This document shows positions 17,319 through 26,779 of a DNA stretch of 53,823 nt, in pieces. This DNA comes from Chitinophagales bacterium (GTDB taxonomy: Bacteria; Bacteroidota; Bacteroidia; Chitinophagales; JADIYW01), in the NCBI GenBank assembly GCA_017984135.1, contig JAGNZZ010000011.1, positions 1 through 53,823 on the forward strand, in the 5' to 3' direction. The number at the start of each line of letters is the position of its first letter. Positions within the stretch are counted from its first letter, which is position 1. The position numbers and the translations under genes are program-made. The notes under the pieces were generated by a model. That model did no database searches. It worked only from the letters and a program-made list of their open reading frames with translations, and was not told the DNA's origin.

Positions 17319-18578
17319 TTAATTTTTCAATGGTGCTATGTCTTCTAATGATTTTCGGATGATTTGAACGGCATCTTCGATTTGATTTTTAGTTATCACC
17401 AAAGGTGGAGCAAAGCGAATAATATTGCCATGTGTTGGTTTGGCTAATAATCCATTATCACGCATTTTTAAACATAAATTCCAGGCAATTTCTCCATCCG
17501 TATTCCAATTATGTTCTGTTTCGTGGCTATCTTTAATTATCATTGCATTGAGTAACCCTTTACCACGTACCGATTCAATGATTGGATGATTTAAAGAACG
17601 CAGTCCATTTCTAAATAGTTCTCCCATTTCATGTGCATTATCTGCTAACTTCTCATCTATCACAACTTGCAAACTTGCTGTTGCTACGGCGCATGCTAAC
17701 GGATTTCCTCCAAAGGTAGAACCGTGTTCACCAGGTTTTATACATAACATAATCTCATCGCTGCACAACACTGCGCTTACCGGCATTGTTCCGCCGCTTA
17801 GTGCCTTACCAAGAATTAAAATATCAGGCTGAATGTTGGCATAATCGCACGCTAATAGTTTGCCGGTGCGCGCAATTCCTGTTTGTACTTCATCGGCAAT
17901 AAGCAATACTTTATTTTTTGTACAGACTGCACGAACCTGTTTTAAATAATCATCGTCCGGCACTACTACACCTGCTTCGCCTTGTATAGGTTCTACCATA
18001 AATGCCGCTACATTTTTATCTTGCAAACTTTCCTCTAAAGCAGTAATATCGTTGTATGGAATTTTTACAATTCCTGGAACAAAAGGACCAAAACCATGAT
18101 ACGATGATGGATCGGTGGAAGAAGAAATGGCCGCAATCGATCTTCCCCAAAAATTATGTTCGCATACTACAATTACAGCTTTGTCATTTTCAATGCCTTT
18201 GACATCATATCCCCAACGTCGTGCTAATTTAAAAGCCGTTTCACAAGCTTCCACGCCTGTGTTCATGGGCAATACTTTATCATACCCAAATAACTTAGTA
18301 ATATACGCTGCAAAAACACCTAATAAATCATTGTGAAACGCACGTGAGGTAAGCGTCAAAACTTCAGCTTGCGCTTGCATTGCTTTCACTATTTTAGGAT
18401 GACAATGTCCTTGGTTTACTGCAGAATATGCCGACAAAAAATCAAGATATTGCTTACCTTCTACATCCCAAACGTGCACTCCTTTTCCTTTTGACAAAAC
18501 AACTGGTAATGGATGGTAATTATGTGCACCATATTTTTCTTCTAAAGCTATTAATTGTTGTGATGATAAAGAGCTCAT
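17319..18578 (-). CDS. rocD: Ornithine--oxo-acid transaminase
   Basis: 419 residues from the ATG at 18578. A TTG seven codons upstream at 18599 lies inside the promoter -7 box, so it cannot be the start if that promoter is used. The enzyme transfers the delta-amino group of ornithine to 2-oxoglutarate with PLP, giving glutamate semialdehyde/P5C. Landmarks are [11 protein letters not shown] at the N-terminus, [23 protein letters not shown], the PLP lysine in [15 protein letters not shown], and the phosphate-binding [11 protein letters not shown]. It connects to proline dehydrogenase at 6507-7694 through P5C. A perfect palindrome lies directly upstream of its promoter. Confidence 0.95.
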   Translation of the reverse strand: MSSLSSQQLIALEEKYGAHNYHPLPVVLSKGKGVHVWDVEGKQYLDFLSAYSAVNQGHCHPKIVKAMQAQAEVLTLTSRAFHNDLLGVFAAYITKLFGYDKVLPMNTGVEACETAFKLARRWGYDVKGIENDKAVIVVCEHNFWGRSIAAISSSTDPSSYHGFGPFVPGIVKIPYNDITALEESLQDKNVAAFMVEPIQGEAGVVVPDDDYLKQVRAVCTKNKVLLIADEVQTGIARTGKLLACDYANIQPDILILGKALSGGTMPVSAVLCSDEIMLCIKPGEHGSTFGGNPLACAVATASLQVVIDEKLADNAHEMGELFRNGLRSLNHPIIESVRGKGLLNAMIIKDSHETEHNWNTDGEIAWNLCLKMRDNGLLAKPTHGNIIRFAPPLVITKNQIEDAVQIIRKSLEDIAPLKN

Positions 18579-18596
18579 AGTTTTTAATTTAGATAA

Positions 18597-18604
18597 CAAA
18601 TATA
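18597..18604 (-). promoter_or_regulatory. -7 promoter box of rocD
   Basis: On the minus strand this reads TATATTTG, an exact TAnnTTTG match, 18 bases before the ATG at 18578. Transcription would start about four to six bases downstream of it, leaving a short leader. This excludes the upstream in-frame TTG as the start codon. Confidence 0.55.
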
Positions 18605-18625
18605 CTATTTCATTCAGATTAAAGA

Positions 18626-18643
18626 TAGTTGTCTTGACAACTA
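18626..18643. promoter_or_regulatory. Perfect 18-bp palindrome, candidate rocD operator
   Basis: TAGTTGTC (18626-18633), TT, and GACAACTA (18636-18643) form a perfect 8-2-8 inverted repeat. Its near edge is 21 bases upstream of the rocD -7 box, which puts it over the -33 region. A dimeric regulator bound here could control rocD, and possibly the divergent M61 gene about 155 bases away. The regulator family is not identifiable from the site alone. Confidence 0.5.
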
Positions 18644-18799
18644 ATTATTTATTAGATTTATGAATAAAACAAATTTAAATGCAATTATGTTTTAGCAAAT
18701 CTATTATATGCGATGAAAAATTTAACCAAACAAATCCAAATTAGATTGTAATTTTACAGGCATTAATATAGAAGCAAACAAGCTGGTAAACAAGTTTAG

Positions 18800-20536
18800 A
18801 TGAATATAAAATACGTTTTATCATTTCCAAATCCGGATACTCATTATTTAGAAGTGGAGATGCACTTAAGTGATGTAGAACAAGCCTCTTTAAATTTAAA
18901 AATGGCCGTTTGGACACCAGGAAGTTATTTAATTCGTGAGTTCCAAAAAAACATTGATAATGTGGTGGTATTTTATCCAAATAATGAAAATAAACGCTTA
19001 GAAAAAATTAATAAAAACACTTGGACGCTAGATACAAAACAAGAAAAAGAACTCGTTGTAAAATATAAAATTTATTGTTTTGAATATTCAGTGCGTACTA
19101 ATTTGGTTGATGATAGTCATGCGCTTTTAAATGGAGCAGGAACATTTATTTATGTAGAAGGATTTGAGAAAGATGAAATAGAAATTAATATCAATCCTTT
19201 TGAAAAATGGGATAAAATCTCCACCTCATTAGCCATAAAAAATGGGAATAAATGGCAACGAATTGCCGAAAATTTAGATGATTTAATTGATTCTCCTATT
19301 GAAATTGGAAATCATGAAACGTATTTTTTTGAAGCAGCAAATGTACCACATGAATTAGCAATATATGGAACAAGCAATTGCAATATCCTAAAATTAATGG
19401 AAGATTTAATAAAGATTATTGAAGTTGAAACAGCCATATTTGGTTCACATCCTTGTAAAAACTATGTGTTTATAATACATAATACAGACACGAGCTATGG
19501 CGGTTTAGAGCACAAGAATTCATCCGTCAATCATATTCCTCGTTGGAGTTATGACGACACTAATTATCAAAGAGCAATTAGTTTGTTAGCTCATGAATAT
19601 TTTCATTTATGGAATGTGAAACGCATTAAACCTGCTTCATTAATTCCATACAATTATGAAAAAGAAAATTATACTGATTTACTTTGGTTTTTTGAAGGCG
19701 TTACCAGTTTTTATGATGATTATGTATGTTATAAAGCCGGAGTTACTTCAAAAGAAAAATACATTGAAATAGTGGAAAATAATTTGAATGAAGTATTGAA
19801 TACTGCCGGCAAAGACACACAAACATTAGCTGAAGCCAGTTATGATACATGGCTAAAATATTATAGAAAAAATGAGAACAGTTCAAATGCTCAAATTAAT
19901 TACTATACGCATGGAGCTGTGGTTACTATGCTTTTTAATTTTTATATCATTTATGATTCAAATGGAGAAAAAAAATTTGAAGATGTATTGAAGAAAATGT
20001 ACGATGCATATCTTTCCAATCCAAATAAAGGTATTACCAAAGAGGATATAATACAAATAATTACATCCTTTACAAATAGTAATTTTGATGAATTTTATAC
20101 CTTATTTATAGAATCGATAACATCATTTAAAGGCATTGATCCGTTTTTTAAAATGGTGGGCATTGAGTTAACCAATCAACTTATTTCTGGAGGTAAATAT
20201 TTAGGAATTACTACAAAATTGGAAAATGGAAGGTTATTGATTACTCAATTAGATAAAAATTATGGCGCCTATAAAGATGGTTTAAATGTACATGATGAAA
20301 TTATAGCTATTGATGGATTTAGAGTACAAAATGATTTCAATAAATTATTTGCACATAAAAAAATAAACGATACCATTATCGTTACAATTTCTAGGAACGG
20401 AATACTTCAAAATAAATCAATCGTATTAACGGAAGATAAACGTTATAAAATTAAATTCCAATGGCTTCATTCGCTCAGTGAACAACAACAAAATGCTCAA
20501 ATTGCTTGGTTAGGGAAACATACTACAATCGTATAA
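18800..20536 (+). CDS. M61 glycyl-aminopeptidase family protein with PDZ domain
   Basis: 578 residues. An N-terminal beta domain (about 1-170) is followed by a gluzincin catalytic domain with HEYFHLWNVKRIKP (H265, E266, H269) and the glutamate of WFFEGVTSFYDD (E299), then a PDZ domain (about 470-560) with the carboxylate-binding-type strand and a DGLNVHDEIIAIDG motif. This order is characteristic of M61 peptidases, which remove N-terminal glycine or other residues. No signal peptide is visible at the chosen ATG, so cytoplasmic location is likely, although many relatives are exported. An AT-only hairpin overlaps the stop codon. Confidence 0.93.
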   Translation: MNIKYVLSFPNPDTHYLEVEMHLSDVEQASLNLKMAVWTPGSYLIREFQKNIDNVVVFYPNNENKRLEKINKNTWTLDTKQEKELVVKYKIYCFEYSVRTNLVDDSHALLNGAGTFIYVEGFEKDEIEININPFEKWDKISTSLAIKNGNKWQRIAENLDDLIDSPIEIGNHETYFFEAANVPHELAIYGTSNCNILKLMEDLIKIIEVETAIFGSHPCKNYVFIIHNTDTSYGGLEHKNSSVNHIPRWSYDDTNYQRAISLLAHEYFHLWNVKRIKPASLIPYNYEKENYTDLLWFFEGVTSFYDDYVCYKAGVTSKEKYIEIVENNLNEVLNTAGKDTQTLAEASYDTWLKYYRKNENSSNAQINYYTHGAVVTMLFNFYIIYDSNGEKKFEDVLKKMYDAYLSNPNKGITKEDIIQIITSFTNSNFDEFYTLFIESITSFKGIDPFFKMVGIELTNQLISGGKYLGITTKLENGRLLITQLDKNYGAYKDGLNVHDEIIAIDGFRVQNDFNKLFAHKKINDTIIVTISRNGILQNKSIVLTEDKRYKIKFQWLHSLSEQQQNAQIAWLGKHTTIV

Positions 20537-20552
20537 TAATCTTCTTATTATA
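20532..20552 (+). repeat. AT-only inverted repeat at the M61 stop codon
   Basis: TATAATAA (20532-20539) and TTATTATA (20545-20552) form a perfect 8-bp stem with a five-base loop. It is followed by GCATTTATTTTA rather than a solid T-run. It may be a weak terminator, but AT-only palindromes arise easily in this DNA. Confidence 0.35.
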
Positions 20553-20626
20553 GCATTTATTTTATAAATTTACGAAGATATCTATCTTAAGATTTTTTGA
20601 GATTATTTTATATTAAAACCAAGACT

Positions 20627-22015
20627 ATGAGAAAAATAAAATTCATCCTTCTGTTTTCAATGTTTTTCCAAACTGTTGCTCATGCACAAAATTATCTAGG
20701 TGGTCATTTCTCTACCAAAGAAGCCATCTTAAGCAACACACTAAATCCGGCAGCAGGAATAGCCGGTGAAATGAAATGGCAAGTCAATTTTTTAGGATTA
20801 AACACAGAAGTAGGCAACAATTACTTTTCTATTAATGGCAAACTAATTGGCATTGCAAAGAATTGGGATAAAGACAAATATGTTGGACAAAATTTAAATG
20901 GGAAACGCAAACAAGCACATGTAAATTTATCCGTTTTAGGACCAAGTGCTTTTATCCGAATTAAGAAAAAAAATGCCCTTAGTTTTGGTATTCGAGCACG
21001 AGCCGTAACTACTGTAAATGACATTAATGAAGATTTTGTGTATTCATTATACAATCATTTCGAAGACATCTTACTTTGGTTGCCCAATTTTAATGACGAA
21101 CGTGCCACTGCGGCTGTCAATGTCTATTCTGAAATTTATGCCGGTTATGCGAGGTCATTTAATTTTGGAGAAAGACATGCGTTACATGTTGGATTGACTG
21201 CAAAAATGACATCCAATATTTTTAATGCACAATTTGTGGCAAATGATATTGACTTTAATAAAATTTATGCAAGTGCTACTGACAGTTTTATTAATGTAGG
21301 AAATTCAAAATTTGATTTACACGTATCTGATGCCATTGATGATGGATTTAAGTATAAATTTGGCATCAATGGTTTTGGTGTGGATGTTGGATTAATTTAT
21401 GAATATAAATTAAAAGACAGCAAAGAACATTTTGTAATGGTAGGTGCTTCTATAAATGATTTAGGATTTAACAAATATAAACTAGGCAAAAACAGTCGTT
21501 CATTTATTGGAAATGGAAGAGATATACCGGCACAACATTTAGTAGATGGCTCAGGAAACACCAATAATATCGATGAAGTTTTAGATTCCTTAGGAACGCG
21601 AACCGTTCCAACTGGAAGCAATAAAATAAAATTACCAGCAGCACTAAATATTTTTGCTGACATTCGAGTGGTGAAGATGTTTTATATCAACGCCAATATT
21701 CAAGTAAATCCGTATTCATTTAAACGAGGAATGGCAATTGCCAATTTACCTTACGACGTAACAATTACACCTCGATTTGAGCATAGAATTTTTTCTGTGT
21801 ACGCTCCTATTAATTACAATCAATATAGTGGTTTCAATATGGGTGCAGGTATGCGAATCGGACAGTTTACGTTTGGTAGCAGTACCATTATTACTTCTTT
21901 TGCTAAAAAGAAATTTACTGGTTTAGATTTTTATTTTAATGTAGGATTTGGCAAATCTTATAAAGATAAAAAATCATTAAAAAAAGGGAAAGACAAACCT
22001 ACTACTAAACTTTAA
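20627..22015 (+). CDS. DUF5723-type outer-membrane protein
   Basis: 462 residues from the ATG at 20627; an in-frame TTG at 20597 would only add residues before a good signal peptide (MRKIKF, hydrophobic core, AHAQ). The mature protein consists of amphipathic beta strands with repeated glycine-aromatic pairs, as in the FadL-like/PorP-like barrels of Bacteroidota. The early segment with LSNTLNPAAGIA resembles the DUF5723 family. A basic tail (KDKKSLKKGKDKPTTK) follows the barrel, which is unusual because barrels normally end in an aromatic residue. Function unknown. Confidence 0.8.
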   Translation: MRKIKFILLFSMFFQTVAHAQNYLGGHFSTKEAILSNTLNPAAGIAGEMKWQVNFLGLNTEVGNNYFSINGKLIGIAKNWDKDKYVGQNLNGKRKQAHVNLSVLGPSAFIRIKKKNALSFGIRARAVTTVNDINEDFVYSLYNHFEDILLWLPNFNDERATAAVNVYSEIYAGYARSFNFGERHALHVGLTAKMTSNIFNAQFVANDIDFNKIYASATDSFINVGNSKFDLHVSDAIDDGFKYKFGINGFGVDVGLIYEYKLKDSKEHFVMVGASINDLGFNKYKLGKNSRSFIGNGRDIPAQHLVDGSGNTNNIDEVLDSLGTRTVPTGSNKIKLPAALNIFADIRVVKMFYINANIQVNPYSFKRGMAIANLPYDVTITPRFEHRIFSVYAPINYNQYSGFNMGAGMRIGQFTFGSSTIITSFAKKKFTGLDFYFNVGFGKSYKDKKSLKKGKDKPTTKL

Positions 22016-22085
22016 GGAAATATTACATAAAGAATATTTAGCATTTCTTAAACATTTATTACCTTTCTCTTGAAAGTGATATTCT

Positions 22086-22093
22086 TATTTTTG
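22086..22093 (+). promoter_or_regulatory. Candidate -7 box for the START-like gene
   Basis: TATTTTTG at 22086-22093 matches TAnnTTTG, 39 bases before the ATG at 22133. A TTG at 22070-22072 is only 13 bases upstream, too close for the usual -33 spacing, so support is partial. Confidence 0.4.
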
Positions 22094-22132
22094 TGGCATA
22101 TTCTTTGATTTAAGGAATGCAAGATTTAATTT

Positions 22133-22732
22133 ATGAATAATTATTTAATTACACTTTTATCCTTTCTGTTTATTAATTTATCATTTGCACAAAATACGTG
22201 GCAGTTAGAAAAAAATAAAGAAGGCATTAAAATCTGGAATAGAAAATCAGATGGTTCAATATTAAAAGAATTCAAAGTTTCTATGATTTTGAATACTACA
22301 CCAGAAACAATAGTTACGTTTTTAAAGAAAACAACTCAATACGACCAATGGATGTACAAAGTAAATAAAGGAAGCGTGAAAGTTATTAAGCGAAATAACG
22401 AGAATGATTATTATACTTATATGACAATTTCCGCTCCATTTATCAAAACTCGAGAAGCCATTACACACATGACTTTTCAGCCGGCAGACAACAATGGAGT
22501 TATCCTGATTACGCTAGAAGGTACGCCTAATTTACTTCCTAAAAACGATAATTTTGTACGCATCAATAAAATGCAAGCTTATTTTAAGATAATTCCATTA
22601 AGCAATGGGAAAGTTGAATTGGTGCATCAAGCATTGAGTTCGCCTGGTGGAAATATTCCAGATGCATTAGTGAACATGTCATCTGTAGATTGTCCATATT
22701 CTATGTTCACAAAAATTAGAGAACTGTTGTAA
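22133..22732 (+). CDS. START-domain-like exported protein
   Basis: 199 residues. A signal peptide (1-20, ending SFAQ) precedes a START/SRPBCC-like lipid-binding fold: WQLEKNKEGIKIWNRK at the N-terminus, a central VIKRNNENDYYTYM strand pair, and a C-terminal helix after ALSSPGGNIPDALVN. Such proteins are common in Bacteroidota and are taken to bind hydrophobic ligands in the periplasm; the ligand is unknown. The last 17 bases overlap the 3' end of aroA, which is convergent. Confidence 0.85.
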   Translation: MNNYLITLLSFLFINLSFAQNTWQLEKNKEGIKIWNRKSDGSILKEFKVSMILNTTPETIVTFLKKTTQYDQWMYKVNKGSVKVIKRNNENDYYTYMTISAPFIKTREAITHMTFQPADNNGVILITLEGTPNLLPKNDNFVRINKMQAYFKIIPLSNGKVELVHQALSSPGGNIPDALVNMSSVDCPYSMFTKIRELL

Positions 22733-23966
22733 TTTCAAATCCAATTTTTCTCAAATCATCCCAAAACATGGGATAAGATTTAGTTACCACATTGGGTTCT
22801 TCTATCATTATGGTGTTTAGTTTCATCGATAGTGGTGCAAAAGACATCGCCATTCTATGGTCTTCATACGTAGAAATGACAACAGAACTTGTGTTAATAG
22901 GTGCCTGTTCTTTCAGTATTATTTTCCAAGTATTTGAATCCATCTCTTTAAAAGAAGCGATGCCTAATTTCTGCAATTCCATATCTAATGCAGCGATACG
23001 ATCCGTTTCTTTAATGCGCAATGTTTGTAAGCCAGAGCACTGCAATTCAACGCCTAAAGCTGCACAAAAGGCAACTACTGTTTGTGCTAAATCCGGACAT
23101 TCCAAAAAATCGAAAGAAAATGAGCTTAAATTTATTGGGCTTGTTTTAATAAGTTCAATTTTATTTTCTTTGTAAATAGTTTGTACACCAAAATGTGTTG
23201 AAATGTCTGCAATTACTGCATCGCCTTGTATCTGTTGATTGGTCAATCCAATTAATTCAATGTGTGCAGATTCCGCTAAAGCCGCAATTGAATAAAAATA
23301 AGAAGCTGCACTCCAATCGCCTTCCACAAAAAATGATTTGGGTTGATATGAACCATTTTTAACGACGATACGATTTCCATTGAAGCTGGTTTCTACGCCA
23401 AAATATTCCATCATTTTCAAAGTCATTTTGATATATGGAACGGATACGATTGTGCCTACTAATTCCAACTCTAAACCATCTTCTAATGTTGGAGCAATCA
23501 ATAATAAAGCAGTAATAAATTGGGAGGAAGTATCGGCAGGCAATGCAATTTTTCCACCTTTTAATTGCTTACCTTTTATTCGTAAAGGCGGAAATCCTTC
23601 TTGATTTTCATACGTGATGTCTGCGCCTAATTTTCGTAACGCTTCTACTAAAATTTTTATTGGGCGTTGTTGCATCCGTTCACTTCCTGTAAGCACACAT
23701 TCTCTTCCTTCTTGTGTGGCCAAAAATGCAGTTAGAAAACGGAACGTAGTGCCACCTGCTCCAGCGTCTAAAACAGCTTCTTTAGATTGTAAAATTTGCT
23801 GTAAAAAAATGGTATCATCCGCATTCGATAAATTATCAATCCTTATTTGATTATTAGATAAAGCATCAATAATCAGCACACGATTACTTATACTTTTTGA
23901 ACCATTTAATTGAATGGATGCTTGAATTGTATTAACGATTGGCTTCTTGACTAAATAAACAGACAT
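22716..23966 (-). CDS. aroA: 3-phosphoshikimate 1-carboxyvinyltransferase (EPSP synthase)
   Basis: 416 residues from the ATG at 23966; a start five codons upstream is also possible. It adds enolpyruvate from PEP to shikimate-3-phosphate. Visible signatures are NGSKSISNRVLII, the LDAGAGGTTFRFLTAF loop, PADTSSQFITALLL, RIKETDRIAALDMEL and YEDHRMAMSFAPL. The GTTFRFL element replaces the GTAMRPL of enterobacterial enzymes, as is usual in Bacteroidota. The gene lies 55 bases downstream of the respiratory operon on the same strand with no terminator between, so some read-through is possible. The 3' end overlaps the START-like gene. Confidence 0.96.
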   Translation of the reverse strand: MSVYLVKKPIVNTIQASIQLNGSKSISNRVLIIDALSNNQIRIDNLSNADDTIFLQQILQSKEAVLDAGAGGTTFRFLTAFLATQEGRECVLTGSERMQQRPIKILVEALRKLGADITYENQEGFPPLRIKGKQLKGGKIALPADTSSQFITALLLIAPTLEDGLELELVGTIVSVPYIKMTLKMMEYFGVETSFNGNRIVVKNGSYQPKSFFVEGDWSAASYFYSIAALAESAHIELIGLTNQQIQGDAVIADISTHFGVQTIYKENKIELIKTSPINLSSFSFDFLECPDLAQTVVAFCAALGVELQCSGLQTLRIKETDRIAALDMELQKLGIASFKEMDSNTWKIILKEQAPINTSSVVISTYEDHRMAMSFAPLSMKLNTIMIEEPNVVTKSYPMFWDDLRKIGFEITTVL

Positions 23967-24021
23967 ACTACAATAGTACAAATAAAAATGGGATTAATAA
24001 TAGACTTGGTATGAAGAATTC

Positions 24022-24249
24022 TTAATGTGTTTGAGAAAATTCTTTCCGTTTTTTTATCCAGATAAAAATAATACCACCTACTAATAAAATGGGAAATCCA
24101 AGAAGGTATAATATTCCATTATTGATACTTTTGGCATATTCAGAGGTTTGTACAGAACCTTTACACATAGCACATTGAGCTTGAGTACCGATAGATACAC
24201 TTAAAAAAAAGAGTATCAAAAATAATGAAATATAGTTAGTACGTTTCAT
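24022..24249 (-). CDS. Small CxxC membrane protein at the oxidase-operon end
   Basis: 75 residues: a signal peptide (about 1-24), then the motif QCAMCKGSV immediately after the predicted cleavage (C26 and C29), a short linker, one transmembrane helix (about 45-67) and a basic end IKKRKEF. The topology places the two cysteines on the periplasmic side. I recognise similar small proteins next to sco and oxidase genes in other Bacteroidota but know no assigned function. It is the last gene of the act-cox run, 45 bases after DUF420. A role in copper or thiol chemistry of oxidase assembly is an inference from cysteines and context. Confidence 0.8.
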   Translation of the reverse strand: MKRTNYISLFLILFFLSVSIGTQAQCAMCKGSVQTSEYAKSINNGILYLLGFPILLVGGIIFIWIKKRKEFSQTH

Positions 24250-24294
24250 AATATAAATATACTGAAAATTCTTTTGATATAATTAAACTTAGAG

Positions 24295-24852
24295 TTAATA
24301 ATAAGGCGATATCATCCAATATACTATTACACCAGTGATACTCACATACCACCAAATTGGAAATGCAATACGTGCAATTTTTTTATGTTTGTTAAATTCT
24401 GCAGTCATTGCACGATATGCTGTCCATAAAATAAATGGCAATATAATTCCAGCCAATGGAATATGCGTAAATAAAATAAAGTAATAGAAATATTTGATGT
24501 TTCCAGCATCTTTTGGAAACGAGGTAGAATCGGTTAATAAATGATGCAAAACATAACTGATTAAAAACAAAGATGACAATATAATGGCTAAACTCATGAT
24601 TCGTTTATGCATGACATAGTTTTTATTTTTTGCAAAAAATATTCCTAAAGGCAATAACACAGAAACACTTGAATTGATGGAGGCATTAATAAAAGCAAAA
24701 ATATGTGGGTCAAATCCAAGGTTTAACTCAAGTTTCACTCTTGCTAAGGCTGTAATTGCAAAAAAAATAATTGCTGAAAAAATGCCTATACACCAATAAG
24801 CCATTTTATCATTTTTAACAATGATTGGTTTAAAAATATCTTTATTCGACAT
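24295..24852 (-). CDS. DUF420 family membrane protein
   Basis: 185 residues with five hydrophobic helices. The family is marked by the NASINSSVSVLLPLG segment, the histidines in HKRIM, SYVLHHLL and FTHIPLAG, and the C-terminal HKKIARIAFPIWWYVSITGVIVYWM. DUF420 (CtaM-like) proteins are needed for heme-copper oxidase maturation in some bacteria; the histidines are candidates for heme or copper contacts. It lies between sco and the small CxxC protein in the same operon, which agrees with an assembly role. Confidence 0.9.
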   Translation of the reverse strand: MSNKDIFKPIIVKNDKMAYWCIGIFSAIIFFAITALARVKLELNLGFDPHIFAFINASINSSVSVLLPLGIFFAKNKNYVMHKRIMSLAIILSSLFLISYVLHHLLTDSTSFPKDAGNIKYFYYFILFTHIPLAGIILPFILWTAYRAMTAEFNKHKKIARIAFPIWWYVSITGVIVYWMISPYY

Positions 24853-24929
24853 GGAAATGTTTTGAAGGATAGATAATAAAGAATAACAAAATTAATTTGA
24901 ATTTGTTTGAATATTCAAATTTAATGGCC

Positions 24930-25643
24930 TTATTTTTTTGATTTAGGAACAATATAACTCACCAATAGTTTTTCGATATCTTTCGTTAATTGTTTGACAG
25001 CTATTTTATCTGTTCCATCATAGTAACCTCTAATTCTTAAATCTTTATCCACTAAAACTACATGTTGTGAATGTATAAAATCATTCGGTCCACCATCACC
25101 TTTATCGGCAGTAATAAAATAACCATATCGAGCTTGATGGTATAATGCTTTCTTCTCGCCGGTGAGCAAATGCCACATTTTAGAATTGACATCTTTTTCA
25201 ACAGCATATTGAAACAACTGTGCAACAGAATCGGCATCTGGATCAACCGTATGCGACAGAATCCGAACATCACGATCATTTACATATTTCTGCTGTATGA
25301 GATGTAAATTACTGGTCATGTCGATGCATATTGTTTTACAAGTGGTAAAGAAGAAATCCACGACTGTCACCATTCCTTTCATACTATCTTGAGTTATCGT
25401 GATGCCATTTTGATTGACAAATGAAAAATCAGGAATTTTAAAATAGGCTGTATCAATGACTTTATTGCCATTTTCATCTATTGATTCGAATGGTTCTTTT
25501 GGCCCATAAATAGGCAAACAAGTATCCGTTTTTAATTGAGGACGATGGTTATTTAAATAATAGAAAACAAGAAAAAAAAGAATTGGAAATACGACCACTA
25601 CAGTTATAGCAGCAATAAAACCGTTTTTATTTTTAGTTGACAA
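24930..25643 (-). CDS. SCO1/SenC-family copper chaperone
   Basis: 237 residues, anchored by one N-terminal helix (about 9-30) with a thioredoxin-like domain outside. The copper site is C102 and C106 in TTCKTIC with H191 in FIHSQHVVLVDK. Sco proteins deliver copper to, or reduce the cysteines of, the CuA centre of oxidase subunit II, which is encoded upstream at 30227. The start is TTG, six bases after the stop of the subunit IV gene and in the same frame; no ATG occurs before the mature domain, so the TTG is well supported and translation is probably coupled. Confidence 0.93.
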   Translation of the reverse strand: MSTKNKNGFIAAITVVVVFPILFFLVFYYLNNHRPQLKTDTCLPIYGPKEPFESIDENGNKVIDTAYFKIPDFSFVNQNGITITQDSMKGMVTVVDFFFTTCKTICIDMTSNLHLIQQKYVNDRDVRILSHTVDPDADSVAQLFQYAVEKDVNSKMWHLLTGEKKALYHQARYGYFITADKGDGGPNDFIHSQHVVLVDKDLRIRGYYDGTDKIAVKQLTKDIEKLLVSYIVPKSKK

Positions 25644-25649
25644 GAGTAA

Positions 25650-25976
25650 TTATTTTGGGAAATTCAAAGATTGCCAGTAATTACCTTCAATCGTTAATGC
25701 AATTAGCGTCCAAATTAAGAAAGCTAATGGCAATCCTAAAGACAACATAAACACTCTTTTTTCGTATTTAAGATGCATAAATTCACCTATAATGAAAAAA
25801 GCTTTAGCTACGCTCGCAATCACAAAAAATGAATTCAATAATACTTTAGGCATTAAATGACCTACTGTTAAAGCAACAATCACTTCTACCACCGTTACTA
25901 CACTCAAAATTGCGGTTGCACTCCAAACGGCCTTTACCGATGAGTTGTATTGTTCGTCAGACATATGATTCGCCAT
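25650..25976 (-). CDS. Cytochrome c oxidase subunit IV
   Basis: 108 residues with three transmembrane helices, a polar N-terminus, and the FIIGEFMHLKYEKR segment typical of the caa3/CyoD-type subunit IV. It is a small accessory subunit of the heme-copper oxidase and lacks cofactors. It follows subunit III by 36 bases and is followed by sco after six bases. Confidence 0.9.
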   Translation of the reverse strand: MANHMSDEQYNSSVKAVWSATAILSVVTVVEVIVALTVGHLMPKVLLNSFFVIASVAKAFFIIGEFMHLKYEKRVFMLSLGLPLAFLIWTLIALTIEGNYWQSLNFPK

Positions 25977-26012
25977 GATAATAAAATTTAGAGATTTTTT
26001 AAATTAATTGAA

Positions 26013-26762
26013 TTACATTAAGTAAAAAGCTAGGAATACAAATACCCAAACTAAATCTACAAAGTGCCAATATAAGCCTACTTTCTCAATCATTTCATAA
26101 TGACCACGACGTTGGAATGTGCCATTGATAGTTGCAAAATATGCCCAAATATTAATACAAACACCTGTAAATACGTGGAATCCGTGAAATCCGGTAATGC
26201 CGAAGAACAACGCGCCAAAAGCGATTGGTCCGGGTGAAATTAAAGAATTTTCATGAACTAAATGGGTAATTCCGTTTGCATCAGGTCCGAATGGATTATA
26301 AAATGGTCTTAATCCTTCATGAATCAAATGTGACCACTCCCAAGCTTGACAGCCTAAGAAAAATAAACCACCCACAATACCGCCTAACATCCAAAGTGCT
26401 ACACCTTTTTGATTCATCCTATGTCCTTCTTGTACGGCTCGAACTACGGCTACCGAACTTAAAATTAAAACGAAAGTCATAACAGAAACGAATCCTAAAG
26501 GAACGTTGGCATCGGCTAAAAATGGGAATGCATTAAATACTTTGTTAGGATCTGGCCACCAAGGTTGGCCTAAACGAATTGCTGCATAAGCAATTAAAAA
26601 TGCAGAGAATGTAAACGCATCTGACAATAAGAAATACCACATCATGGTTTTACCATAACTCATATTCATTACTGTCTTTTCACCACCTTCGCCATTATCA
26701 GGAGTAGGTAATTGTAAATGCTCATTCGCTTTTTGTTCTTGTATGTCTAGTATTTCTGCCAT
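26013..26762 (-). CDS. Cytochrome c oxidase subunit III
   Basis: 249 residues with about six helices. A soluble acidic N-terminus (about 1-35) precedes the membrane part. Family marks are FFGITGFHGFHVFTGVCIN and YEMIEKVGLYWHFVDLVWVF, which end the last helices. Subunit III stabilises the oxidase and lines the proton-uptake entry. It is one of two subunit III-like genes in series here, the other being at 26780. Confidence 0.93.
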   Translation of the reverse strand: MAEILDIQEQKANEHLQLPTPDNGEGGEKTVMNMSYGKTMMWYFLLSDAFTFSAFLIAYAAIRLGQPWWPDPNKVFNAFPFLADANVPLGFVSVMTFVLILSSVAVVRAVQEGHRMNQKGVALWMLGGIVGGLFFLGCQAWEWSHLIHEGLRPFYNPFGPDANGITHLVHENSLISPGPIAFGALFFGITGFHGFHVFTGVCINIWAYFATINGTFQRRGHYEMIEKVGLYWHFVDLVWVFVFLAFYLM

Positions 26763-26779
26763 TACTAACTATTTTTTAC

